A stretch of DNA of 64,000 bases, from contig JADJVK010000010.1 in assembly GCA_016710625.1 (NCBI GenBank), forward strand, positions 1 through 64,000, given 5' to 3'. A program made the position numbers and the translations under genes. Shown here in pieces: positions 41,601-50,347 of the stretch. The DNA is from Saprospiraceae bacterium. GTDB lineage: Bacteria > Bacteroidota > Bacteroidia > Chitinophagales > Saprospiraceae. The notes beneath the pieces were generated by a model, which saw only the letters and a list, made by a program, of their open reading frames with translations, searched no databases and was not told the origin of the DNA. Position 1 is the stretch's first letter. Each line of letters opens with the position of its first letter.

Positions 41601-41770
41601 AGATTATCAAAAATTTAAGAGTTTATTTCCAAGTTAAAAATGCCTTCACATTCACTAAATATACTGGATTTGATCCAGAAATTCCTGGTGGAATATTTGA
41701 TACAGGTGTAGATAGAGGTGCTTATCCTCAGGCAAGAACTTGGGCTATTGGATTAGATGCAAAATTTTAA
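38606..41770 (+). CDS. SusC-type TonB-dependent transporter (PUL plus arm)
   Basis: 1,054 residues, intact. Signal region ALSFLSIFFMILIFSNDGYS, then carboxypeptidase-like domain (FTVKGNVKDSKTGEALIGAT), TonB box/plug (EQVVVIGYGTQKVTRVSGAI; VVVVDGVIQSIDDLSAINS; DAATTAIYGVKGGNGVIVVT) and barrel with DVNNNGYTF-type turns, ending ARTWAIGLDAKF. It imports oligosaccharides together with the SusD that follows 33 bases on. Distinct from the SusC of the minus arm, so the locus has two transporters. Confidence 0.95.
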   Translation: MLNQIQIFKLLKPKALSFLSIFFMILIFSNDGYSNSNFFDFTVKGNVKDSKTGEALIGATLLEKNTKNGTITDYNGDFSITVSNENAVLVVSYIGYESLEVPVNNSSNLEIKLNSDAKVLEQVVVIGYGTQKVTRVSGAISSVKESEVQRLKPVRLEESIQGRASGVNVVQGGSPGSKPTVLIRGIPSYTGTEPVVVVDGVIQSIDDLSAINSADIESINVLKDAATTAIYGVKGGNGVIVVTTKSGKKGKDAEISLNTYYGIQEVQRTISMLNATEYGIIMNEGSTSSGGELVFKDINSLGTGTNWQNEVFKKAAIQSYNLSASGSSDKINYFVSGGYLGQGGIVGGTDKSNFNRLNGTVNLGIDLTSKLKLIVNTSYTNIKNKGIQENSFNSILGSALNYDPTVPVLNTDTSVVSKYGYSKKLLSEILNPLTKLANTYNVNDGDKLYGKVELQYEILKDLRFTSRLGYTNFNQIGKSFTPLVFWGVNNVENSLDSKGNQVDGRHNSVNEYKNSASNYNFENFFNYNFDADTKNHFETVLGMSISKVLGDGFSESRQDVPFNSWEFADITSATGVNTATNTSAFTASNYQYFRKNLSYFGRLIYEYDNKYLASLSTRRDGSFAFGTKNKFGNFLSGSLGWIVSSEDFFKNNFVDYLKIRGSYGITGNENVSPQFVSIVSGGPNYSDVNNNGYTFGSTFFLGSTVGSFNNDGLKWERQKQANIGFDMYFWKSKFNLTADYFQRSVDGLLFQSALSLYLGTARTPDANIGSTKTSGVDLTLGYNDNFGKDFKFNTSITFTKANNLVTKTNEDSTSIIFGGGYFNGASQNVTRFQAGYEPGYFFGYKTDGLFQYDGEVLSAPTQNGARAGDIKYVDMNKDGVINDRDKTKIGSPFPDFTMGWNLGLQYKNFDFSVYTYLSYGNEVFKAFDRNSNFTNKERAILNRWTEPLSTNDAKNPRYSFLDPNSNNRVSDRYVEDGSFVKIKNIQLGYSLSPDIFKNKIIKNLRVYFQVKNAFTFTKYTGFDPEIPGGIFDTGVDRGAYPQARTWAIGLDAKF

Positions 41771-41803
41771 TTGATTATTTAATTTTTTAAAATAAATTAA
41801 GTT

Positions 41804-43300
41804 ATGAAAAATTTAAAATATATATTTTTAATAATAACTATCATTGTAATTAACACAAGCTGTACAAAATGGATTGATTATAATCCTCATGATGATTATA
41901 AAATAACAGATTTGGACTATTTGAAGACAGCTTCAGATTATCAAACGATGGTGGTAAGTACTTATACACCAATGCAATGGCTCAATCAAGCCTATGTAAT
42001 TGCTGATATTGCTTCTGATAATGCTGTTTCGGGTGGTGAAAGTGCATCAGATGTTTTAGGATTGCAACAAATTGATGACTTTACACATACCCCAATCAAT
42101 GATTATTTAACAGAAATTTGGAAAGCAAGCTATGAAGGAATTAATAGAGCTAATTATCTTACACAATTCAAAGATGCTAATCCAGCTGGTGAAGCAATCA
42201 ATTTTTCTGGTAAAGAGCCTCTTTATGGCGAAGTTTACTTCTTAAGAGCTTATTACTATTTCACTTTAGTGAAGTTTTTTGGTGATGTTCCTTTATTTAC
42301 TGACAAAAGATTGGGTGTAACTGACTCAAAATCATTAAGTAGAAAAAGTAAAACGGAAGTTTATGCTCAAATAGAAGCTGATTTGAACAAAGCAATTGCA
42401 GTTTTACCAAATACTGCTAGTGATCCAGGAAGAATTACAAAATATGCTGCTCAAGCTCTTTTAGGAAAAGTGATGATGTATGAAAATAAATTTGATGCAG
42501 CAGCAGCAGTTTTGGAAAATGTAATTAATGGACCATATACATTAGTTCAAAATTTTGCAAGTATGTTTCTTGCAACAGGAGAAAATGGTCCTGAATCAAT
42601 TTTTGAAGTACAATATTCTAATTTAACTCCATATTGGAATTGGGGTGGAGCGACAAGAGGTCAAGGAAATTATGCGGTTCAACAATGTGGAATTAGAGGT
42701 TTATCTGGAGACAGCCCTTATGCACCAGGATGGAGTACATTATTACCTACACAAGAATTAAATGCAAAATATGTTTCTGGTGATCAACGTAAAGATGCTA
42801 CAATTTTAGATATTGATGCATATAAAGCAGCTCATCCTAATTATAATATAGCTTATCAAGTTGCTCCTTATAAGAATACAGGATTATACAGCCAAAAGTA
42901 TCATCCAAGAAAGGGTGAAACAAGTGGCCAAGTTGAAATTAACTATTTGAATAATCATAGAATTCTTCGATTGGCAGACGTTTTATTATTAGCTGCTGAA
43001 GCAAATAATAGAGGTACTGGTGGAGATGCTAAAGCTTTGATTTATTTAAACAAAGTGAGAGAAAGAGCTTTTGGTGATAAAAATCATAATATTAATCTAT
43101 CAGGTACAGCACTTACTCAAGCAATTTGGGATGAAAGAAGATTGGAGCTGGCTATGGAAGGGGATCGATTTTTCGACTTAGTTAGAACTGGTCAGGCAGA
43201 AAAAGTATTGAAAGGTTTTGTGAAGGGCAAACATGAATTATTCCCAATTCCTCAGAAGGAAGTGGATATTTCAAGCTTACCACAAAATCCTAATTATTAA
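41804..43300 (+). CDS. SusD/RagB family lipoprotein (PUL plus arm)
   Basis: 498 residues. Lipoprotein signal MKNLKYIFLIITIIVINTSC, then TKWIDYNPHDDYKITD. SusD motifs: IWKASYEGINRANYLTQF, YGEVYFLRAYYYFTLVKFFG, ILRLADVLLLAAEANNRGTG, RRLELAMEGDRFFDLVRTGQ and the end LFPIPQKEVDISSLPQNPNY. Partner of the upstream SusC. The hairpin at 43336-43362 follows it, so the downstream enzyme genes may be expressed at a lower level. Confidence 0.95.
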   Translation: MKNLKYIFLIITIIVINTSCTKWIDYNPHDDYKITDLDYLKTASDYQTMVVSTYTPMQWLNQAYVIADIASDNAVSGGESASDVLGLQQIDDFTHTPINDYLTEIWKASYEGINRANYLTQFKDANPAGEAINFSGKEPLYGEVYFLRAYYYFTLVKFFGDVPLFTDKRLGVTDSKSLSRKSKTEVYAQIEADLNKAIAVLPNTASDPGRITKYAAQALLGKVMMYENKFDAAAAVLENVINGPYTLVQNFASMFLATGENGPESIFEVQYSNLTPYWNWGGATRGQGNYAVQQCGIRGLSGDSPYAPGWSTLLPTQELNAKYVSGDQRKDATILDIDAYKAAHPNYNIAYQVAPYKNTGLYSQKYHPRKGETSGQVEINYLNNHRILRLADVLLLAAEANNRGTGGDAKALIYLNKVRERAFGDKNHNINLSGTALTQAIWDERRLELAMEGDRFFDLVRTGQAEKVLKGFVKGKHELFPIPQKEVDISSLPQNPNY

Positions 43301-43335
43301 TCAATTTGGAATTTTTAGAATAAAGTAAATAAATT

Positions 43336-43362
43336 GAAATAGAGGGATTTTTCCTCTATTTC
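43336..43362 (+). terminator. hairpin after susD, terminator or attenuator
   Basis: 10-bp perfect stem (GAAATAGAGG at 43336-43345 and complement at 43353-43362), 7-base loop, then a T-rich tract. Lies inside the PUL operon before the GH16 gene. Confidence 0.75.
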
Positions 43363-43408
43363 TTTTGTTTTTTGTTTTGATTATCAATTTTTTATAAAAT
43401 ATTGGAAT

Positions 43409-44602
43409 ATGTTAAAATGGGGATTGATTATTAGTAGTTTAATTATATTAATTGTAGCATGTACTAAAACAAAAGATACTGGACCTGCTGCATATGTTCC
43501 AAAAGTTGGAATTCAGGATGTACAATCGGAAAGAAGTGAGCAGAAAACAAATCTAAAGTTTTTTGTATATATTGATAAAATTACAACTGTCCCAGTTTCA
43601 GTAGATTACAGTCTGACATATGGAACTGCACTTGCCAATAAAGATTATACAAATAAAACAGGAACTGTTACAATTCCAATTGGAGAAACCTTTGCCACTT
43701 TTGATGCTGAACTTCTTGGAGATGTGGAAAAATTAAGACAACCCAATCTCTATTTTAATGTAAAGCTTTCAAATCCAAAAGATTGTACAATTGATATTGC
43801 TGATGCTAAAGGAATTATTTTAACTGAAAATGCACCAAATATTAAAACTGATAATACTGGATATACAACTCCGAATTCTTATTCTGGTTACAATTTAGTT
43901 TGGAGTGATGAATTCAATGGAAATGCTTTGGATTTAAACACTTGGAATCAAGAATTAGGAAATGGATCAGGTGGCTGGGGAAATAATGAATTAGAATATT
44001 ATACCAATAAGCCAACCAACACTTTTGTATCAAATGGTAATTTAATTATAGAAGCTAGAAAGGAATATGTTAATGGTTTTGGCTATACTTCAGGGAGAAT
44101 GACTACTCAAAATAAAAAAACATTTAAGTATGGTAGGATTGATATTCGAGCAAAATTACCAGTTGGTCAAGGTATTTGGCCTGCTCTTTGGATGCTTGGT
44201 TCAAATATTTCCTCCATTGGTTGGCCAGCATGTGGTGAAATAGATATTATGGAATTAGTAGGGAGTCATCCAAGTACTACATATGGAACTGCACATTGGA
44301 AACAAGCAACTGGTGGTACAAAATCATTTGGCTCAGAATACAATCTTGCAAGTGGTGATTTTTCTTCAAAATTTCATGTGTTTTCTTTAATTTGGCAAGA
44401 GGATAGTATGAAATGGTATGTGGATGATGAATATTTTTGTACCGTTTCAAAAGCAACAGTTGGTACGGCTAATTATCCATTTAATGACAATTTCTTCTTT
44501 ATTTTCAATGTTGCAGTTGGCGGTAAATGGCCTGGAACTCCACCTTCAACTACCGTATTCCCACAGAGAATGTTTGTTGACTATGTGAGAGTATTTCAAT
44601 AA
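43409..44602 (+). CDS. GH16 endo-beta-glucanase lipoprotein with N-terminal Calx-beta-like domain
   Basis: 397 residues. Lipobox signal LIISSLIILIVACTKTK. Residues about 30-140 form a Calx-beta-like sandwich (PVSVDYSLTYGTALANKDYT, then TVTIPIGET). Residues about 155-397 are GH16: YNLVWSDEFNGNALD, GWGNNELEYYT, YGRIDIRAKLPVGQGIWPALWM, and the catalytic CGEIDIMELVG (Glu277 nucleophile, Asp279, Glu282 acid/base). The motif E-x-D-x-x-E without the inserted Met-bulge residue spacing of lichenases fits a laminarinase (endo-1,3-beta-glucanase) type. Surface lipoprotein that would make the first cuts before import. Confidence 0.92.
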   Translation: MLKWGLIISSLIILIVACTKTKDTGPAAYVPKVGIQDVQSERSEQKTNLKFFVYIDKITTVPVSVDYSLTYGTALANKDYTNKTGTVTIPIGETFATFDAELLGDVEKLRQPNLYFNVKLSNPKDCTIDIADAKGIILTENAPNIKTDNTGYTTPNSYSGYNLVWSDEFNGNALDLNTWNQELGNGSGGWGNNELEYYTNKPTNTFVSNGNLIIEARKEYVNGFGYTSGRMTTQNKKTFKYGRIDIRAKLPVGQGIWPALWMLGSNISSIGWPACGEIDIMELVGSHPSTTYGTAHWKQATGGTKSFGSEYNLASGDFSSKFHVFSLIWQEDSMKWYVDDEYFCTVSKATVGTANYPFNDNFFFIFNVAVGGKWPGTPPSTTVFPQRMFVDYVRVFQ

Positions 44603-44607
44603 ATAAA

Positions 44608-46155
44608 ATGAAAATGAAATATTTCTTTTGGATAAATGTTGTTTTTTTTATTGCCTGTTCAAGTGCATATAAAAAGAAGGATATAAATAATAATATTGAT
44701 ATTGCTCTTAAACGGATTATTGCTCATCGTGGTGCTTGGAAGAAAAATAGTTTTCCTGAAAATTCAATTGCATCACTACATCAAGCTATTATTTCAAAAT
44801 ATGTAGGTTCAGAGTTTGATGTGAGAATGACTTTAGATGATTCTTTGATAATCAATCATGACCCAAAATTTCATGATTTAGAAATTGAAAAAACCAAATA
44901 TAATGAATTGATTCACTATAAGTTGAGTAATGGAGAAAAGTTGCCTACTCTTAGAGAATATCTGACTTATGGAACTCATAACAATCAAATCACAAAACTA
45001 ATTTGTGAAATAAAACCTTCAGAAATAAGCAAAGAAAGAGGATTGAAAATAGTAAATAAAGTACTTGATTTAGTTAATCAAATGAAAGTAAATCAATATT
45101 TAGAATTTATTAGTTTTGATTATAATATGCTAAATGAAATTGCTAAAAAAGATAAAAAAGCAATAACCTATTATTTAGCTGGAGACAAATCGCCCAAACA
45201 ATTGAAAGCAGATGGAATAAAAGGAGCAGACTATCATTATGAAGCCTATAATTATCACCCGAATTGGTTAAAGGAAGCAAGAGAAAATGGAATACTTCTA
45301 AATGTCTGGACTGTCAATGACCAAAAGGAAATGGAATGGGCGGTTGCCAATAATTTTGATTTTATTACCACCAATGAACCAGAATTATTAGCTGATGTGG
45401 AGAAAAATTCTTTAATTCATCAAGGTTGGAAACTTGTTTATAGCGACGAATTTAATTATGCTGGGTTGCCAGACTCTTCTCTATGGAGTTATGATGTTGG
45501 TGGGCATGGTTGGGGAAATAATGAAGCTCAATTCTATACTTATGCAGATTCCAATAATGTGAAAGTAAAGGATGGAACACTAAAAATAATTGCATTGCAG
45601 CATAAAATGGAGCAATCAAATTATACTTCGGCAAAATTGACCACCTATGAAAAGTTTTCCATGCAATATGGAAAAATAGAATGTAGGGCTAAACTTCCAA
45701 GTGGAAAAGGCTCTTGGCCCGCTATATGGATGCTTCCAAATTCTATTCGTACGAATACCGAGGACTGGCCCCTTTGTGGTGAAATAGATATAATGGAACA
45801 CGTTGGAAAAGATCCAAATACCATTCACAATTCATTGCATACTTTTTTATACAATCATATTAAACATACTCAAATTACTCATTTTGGTAAAGTAGCAGAA
45901 GTCTCGAATCAATTTCATGTTTATGGAATTGAATGGGATGAGCAATCCATACAATTTTTTATTGATAATAAAATGGTGTATGAATCTAAAAAAGGGGAAA
46001 ATGGTCGCAAAACAAATAATGAGGGTTGGCCATTTGATAAGCCATACTATTTCATTTTAAATTTAGCAATTGGAGGAAATTGGGGAGGAGAAATTGATAA
46101 TACTATTTTCCCAAATATTTTCGAAATTGATTATGTAAGAATCTATCAGAAATAA
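44608..46155 (+). CDS. GDPD-GH16 fusion lipoprotein
   Basis: 515 residues. Lipobox signal WINVVFFIACSSAYKK. Residues about 35-265 are a glycerophosphodiester phosphodiesterase domain with its active-site set intact: IAHRGAWKKNSFPENS (His40, Arg41), GSEFDVRM (Glu69, Asp71), NHDP (His84) and LICEIKPS. Residues about 270-515 are GH16: KLVYSDEFNYAGLPDS, GWGNNEAQFYT, GKIECRAKLPSGKGSWPAIWM and CGEIDIMEHVG (Glu392, Asp394, Glu397). Joining a phosphodiesterase to a beta-glucanase suggests a glucan bearing phosphoglycerol or similar groups (inference). Starts 5 bases after the GH16 stop. Confidence 0.88.
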   Translation: MKMKYFFWINVVFFIACSSAYKKKDINNNIDIALKRIIAHRGAWKKNSFPENSIASLHQAIISKYVGSEFDVRMTLDDSLIINHDPKFHDLEIEKTKYNELIHYKLSNGEKLPTLREYLTYGTHNNQITKLICEIKPSEISKERGLKIVNKVLDLVNQMKVNQYLEFISFDYNMLNEIAKKDKKAITYYLAGDKSPKQLKADGIKGADYHYEAYNYHPNWLKEARENGILLNVWTVNDQKEMEWAVANNFDFITTNEPELLADVEKNSLIHQGWKLVYSDEFNYAGLPDSSLWSYDVGGHGWGNNEAQFYTYADSNNVKVKDGTLKIIALQHKMEQSNYTSAKLTTYEKFSMQYGKIECRAKLPSGKGSWPAIWMLPNSIRTNTEDWPLCGEIDIMEHVGKDPNTIHNSLHTFLYNHIKHTQITHFGKVAEVSNQFHVYGIEWDEQSIQFFIDNKMVYESKKGENGRKTNNEGWPFDKPYYFILNLAIGGNWGGEIDNTIFPNIFEIDYVRIYQK

Positions 46156-46164
46156 TTTTCAAAA

Positions 46165-48393
46165 ATGACTAAAATATATTTAGCAATAATTTTTTGTATT
46201 TTATCAACCAATATCTTTTCTCAAAATCTAACGATAGAAAAGAAAGTGAATGAGTTATTAAAAAAAATGACTCTTGAAGAAAAAATTGGACAACTGAATC
46301 AATACAATGATGATAATACAGCGACGGGTCCACCTACTATTGATAATAATAAAGCAGATCAAATCAAAAAAGGTCAAGTTGGCTCATTATTGAATTGTTT
46401 AGGAGTTGAAAGGACAAGGAGTTGGCAGGAATTAGCAATGCAATCTAGGTTAAAAATTCCTTTACTTTTTGGTCAAGATGTAATTCATGGTTACAAAACC
46501 ACCTTCCCAATTCCACTTGCAGAATCTTGCAGTTGGGATTTGGAAGCAATGGAACAATCTGCTAGAATTGCTGCAATTGAAGCTAGTGCAAGCGGCATTC
46601 ATTGGACATTTGCACCGATGGTGGATATCGCTAGAGATCCTCGATGGGGTAGAGTGATGGAAGGAGCTGGAGAGGACACTTATTTAGGTGCTTTGATTGC
46701 AAAAGTTAGAGTTAAAGGATTTCAAGGCAATAAGTTGGGTGAAACAAATTCAATAATGGCTTGTGCGAAACACTTTGCTGCCTATGGCGCAGCAATGGGT
46801 GGTAGAGATTACAATTCTGTTGATATGAGTGATAGGATGTTATACGAAACCTATTTGCCACCCTTTAAAGCAGCTGTGGATGCTGGAGTTGCCACTTTGA
46901 TGAATTCGTTTAACGATATCAATGGAATTCCTGCAACAGGTAACAAAAAATTGCAAAGAGAAATATTGAAAGGAAAATGGAATTTCAAGGGATTTGTGGT
47001 GAGTGATTGGGGATCCATAGGTGAAATGATTAATCATGGTACCGTAAAAAATGAATATGAAGCTGCATTGAGTGCCATTACAGCTGGAAGTGATATGGAT
47101 ATGGAAAGCAGATGTTATAAAAACAATTTGGCGCAGTTAGTGAAAGAAAAAAAAGTGGATATTCAGTTGGTGGATGATGCAGTTAAAAGAATTTTAACAA
47201 AGAAATTTGAGTTAGGATTGTTTGATGATCCTTTCAAATATTGTTCGAAAGATAGAGAAATTAAAGAATTGAATAATCCTGAACATGCTAAAATAGCAAG
47301 AAATATCAGCTCAAAAAGTATTGTATTGCTCAAAAATGAAAATAACACTTTACCACTTTCTAAAAATACAAAATCTATTGCTTTTATCGGTCCATTAGTG
47401 AAACCTTTATTGCAAAACAAAGGTTTTTGGGATGTCGAACTACCCGGTGTGGATTCTAATTTTATTGTTTCTCAATGGGAAGGTTTGCAAAATAAAGTAG
47501 GGAATAGCTGTAAAATATTGTATGCCAAAGGTTGCGAAATAGAAGGAACAGATAAGTCAGGATTTGATGAAGCAATTAAAATTGCAAATGAATCCGAAAT
47601 TATTATTTTAAGTATTGGGGAAAGAAGAGACCTTAGTGGAGAAGCGAAAAGTAGGAGTAATATTGTAATTCCTGGTGTTCAAGTAGAATTATTTGTTGCT
47701 TTGAAAAAGTTGGGAAAACCAATTGTTGTTCTTATTAATGCTGGCAGACCTTTGATATTCAATGAAATAGCGGATAATGCAGATGCGATTTTATATACTT
47801 GGTGGCTAGGTTCTGAGGCGGGAAATGCTATTGCAGATGTTCTTTTTGGTGATTACAATCCTTCTGCAAAATTGACGATTACTTTTCCTAGAAGTGTCGG
47901 TCAAATTCCTATTTATTATAATCATTTGAATACTGGAAGACCAGCCAATTCTGATGATAATCACATTTATAATTCGTCCTATTTGGATTTGTCGATTTAT
48001 CCAAAATATGAATTTGGTTTTGGAAAAAGTTACACAACCTTTGATTATAGCCAACTAAAGTTGTCAAAACATAAAATCAAAAAACAAGAAGAATTGGAAG
48101 TATCCATGTGGATAAAAAATACTGGAAATTATGATGGTGAAGAGATTGTTCAGTTGTATATTAGAGACAAAGTTGCATCTGTCTCTCGACCTGTTTTAGA
48201 ACTGAAAGATTTTCAAAAGGTTTTTCTGAAAAAAGGAGAAAGTAAATTGCTTAAATTTAAAATTGATAAAGAAAAATTATCTTTTTTCAACAGTGATTTG
48301 AAGTGGGTAACAGAACCAGGAGAATTTGAAATTATGATGGGTGCATCTTCGAAAGATATTCGATTAAAAGACAATTTTGAATTAATGGATTGA
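46165..48393 (+). CDS. bglX: GH3 beta-glucosidase, BglX-like, periplasmic
   Basis: 742 residues. Signal peptide MTKIYLAIIFCILSTNIFSQ. GH3 N-terminal barrel with PLLFGQDVIHGYKTTFPIPL and ARDPRWGRVMEGAGEDTYLG, nucleophile Asp281 in FKGFVVSDWGSI, then the second alpha/beta domain (KSIVLLKNENNTLPLSKN), GSEAGNAIADVLFGDYNPSAKL and the C-terminal fibronectin-like domain (LEVSMWIKNTGNYDGEEIVQLY). Releases glucose from the imported beta-glucan oligosaccharides. 9 bases after the GDPD-GH16 gene, 1 base before the esterase gene. Confidence 0.93.
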   Translation: MTKIYLAIIFCILSTNIFSQNLTIEKKVNELLKKMTLEEKIGQLNQYNDDNTATGPPTIDNNKADQIKKGQVGSLLNCLGVERTRSWQELAMQSRLKIPLLFGQDVIHGYKTTFPIPLAESCSWDLEAMEQSARIAAIEASASGIHWTFAPMVDIARDPRWGRVMEGAGEDTYLGALIAKVRVKGFQGNKLGETNSIMACAKHFAAYGAAMGGRDYNSVDMSDRMLYETYLPPFKAAVDAGVATLMNSFNDINGIPATGNKKLQREILKGKWNFKGFVVSDWGSIGEMINHGTVKNEYEAALSAITAGSDMDMESRCYKNNLAQLVKEKKVDIQLVDDAVKRILTKKFELGLFDDPFKYCSKDREIKELNNPEHAKIARNISSKSIVLLKNENNTLPLSKNTKSIAFIGPLVKPLLQNKGFWDVELPGVDSNFIVSQWEGLQNKVGNSCKILYAKGCEIEGTDKSGFDEAIKIANESEIIILSIGERRDLSGEAKSRSNIVIPGVQVELFVALKKLGKPIVVLINAGRPLIFNEIADNADAILYTWWLGSEAGNAIADVLFGDYNPSAKLTITFPRSVGQIPIYYNHLNTGRPANSDDNHIYNSSYLDLSIYPKYEFGFGKSYTTFDYSQLKLSKHKIKKQEELEVSMWIKNTGNYDGEEIVQLYIRDKVASVSRPVLELKDFQKVFLKKGESKLLKFKIDKEKLSFFNSDLKWVTEPGEFEIMMGASSKDIRLKDNFELMD

Positions 48394-48394
48394 A

Positions 48395-50337
48395 ATGAAT
48401 AGATTTTTTTTAATACTATTTCTATTTTACGGAACACTTGCAAATGCAACAGTAAGTTTACCCAATTTCTTTTCTGATAATATGGTCTTGCAGCGAAACA
48501 CAAAAATACCTATTTGGGGTTGGGCTGCAGCCAATGAATCGATACAAATAAATTTTTACAACCAATCCAAATCTACCATTGCGGACAGCTTGGGAAACTG
48601 GAAAATACTTTTGGATTCTGTTTCTGTATTTGGTCCATTCACTTTGGAAGTAATTGGCACTAATAAAATTGTGATTTCTAATATATTGGTTGGCGATGTT
48701 TGGCTTTGTAGTGGTCAATCCAATATGGAATGGACAGTAGGGCAATCAAATAATGCCAAAATTGAAATTCAAAATGCGGCAAATGACCAAATCAGACATG
48801 TCAAATTCGAACACCAAATCAGTTCTGTACCATTAAATAATTGCAAAACAGGCAATTGGGAAATTTGTAGCCCAAAAACAGTTGGAAATTTCACTGCAGC
48901 AGGATATTTTTTTGCAAAGAATTTATATGAAAAAATAAAAGTTCCAATTGGATTAATCAATAGTTCTTGGGGAGGAACTAATATTGAGACTTGGATTAGC
49001 CGATCTGGATTTGAGTCAAGCCCTGAATTTAAAGAAATGATTCAAAAAATGCCTATCGTGAATTTAGATTCATTTGCAAAAATAAATTTACAAAAGTGGG
49101 CACCCAGAATCGAAGCCATTCAGGGCAATCGTTTGAATAATTTGAAAACGAATGAATTTCAATTGCTTCACTTTGATGATTTTAGTTGGCCATTTATGAA
49201 ATTACCCAATCAATGGGAGTCTCAGAAGATTGGAGACCTGGATGGAATAGTTTGGTTCAGAAAAACAATTAATTTGACTGAACAAGACATTGAAAATGAA
49301 GCTGTTTTGGAGTTGGCAATGATTGATGATGAAGATATTACCTATGTGAATGGGTTGAAAATCGGAGAAACAAAAGTTTGGAATGAACCTAGGAAATATA
49401 AAATTCCGAAAGGTATCCTAATGAAGGGCGAAAATTGCATAGCTGTAAAAGTGACTGATAATGGCGGCGGCGGAGGCATTTATGGTGATACTTCCACTTT
49501 GCAGCTCAATTTTGGAAAATATACAAAATCACTTTCTGGAAATTGGAAATTTCAAATAGAATCTATTAAGCAATCTGTTAGTGAAAACTCCTTTCCATCC
49601 CTTTGTTATAATGCAATGATCGAACCCATTATTCCCTTTGCTATCAAAGGAGTTTTATGGTATCAAGGGGGAATCAAATGCAGGTAGAGCGGCTCAATAC
49701 AACCTTTCTTTTCCACTATTAATTGAAGATTGGCGAAAAAAATGGCAAAATGATTTTCCTTTTTATTTTGTTCAATTAGCAACTTTTTATGCTTCAGGAA
49801 ATAGTAATGATGGCTGTAGTTGGGCAGAACTAAGAGAAGCTCAAACCAATACCTTAAAAGTACCCAACACAGGAATGGTTGTAACCACTGATATTGGGAT
49901 TCCCAATGATATTCATCCAACCAATAAGCAAGATGTAGGTAAAAGATTGGCTGCATTGGCTTTAAATAAGACCTATAATTATTCGGTAGTTGCCTCAGGT
50001 CCAACTTTCAAATCAATGCAAATTATTGACAATCAGATTGAAATTTCATTTGATAATATTGGTTCAGGGTTAATGACAATAGATAAGTATGGATACATCA
50101 AAGGTTTTGAAATAGCTGGAGCTGACCAAAAAGTTTTATTTTGCTAAAGCTTATATCAAAAACAATAAAGTTGTAATTCAATGTGATCAAGTTTCTAAAC
50201 CAATTGCTGTTAATTTTGGATGGATGGGTGATGCCACGGATTGCAACCTCTTTAATATGGAAGGATTTCCTGCAGTACCTTTTAGGACTCATGATTGGCA
50301 TTCGATCACAAAGATGGAAAAATATAAAATCGATTAA
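48395..50337 (+). CDS. sialate O-acetylesterase-type SGNH esterase (two frame changes)
   Basis: About 647 residues joined. Signal MNRFFLILFLFYGTLANATV, then LPNFFSDNMVLQRNTKIPIWGWA, the family opening, GDVWLCSGQSNMEWTV with the SGNH Ser, an inserted beta-galactosidase-like jelly roll (GIVWFRKTINLT), and the block-III region IKGVLWYQGESNAG. Frame breaks: five Gs at about 49668-49672 should be four (WYQGESNAG), and five As near 50130 should be four (GADQKFYFAKAYIKNN). The third piece ends EGFPAVPFRTHDWHS, with the catalytic Asp-x-x-His type ending. In this PUL it would remove acyl groups from glucan or side chains; sialic acid is not implied. Confidence 0.82.
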
Positions 50338-50347
50338 ATTTAAGGTG

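Noticed and set aside
48395..50337. Literal sialic acid metabolism in the PUL
   Set aside because: The family name is historical; no sialidase, NanA-type lyase or sialic acid transporter is present, and SGNH esterases of this type occur in many glucan and xylan loci.
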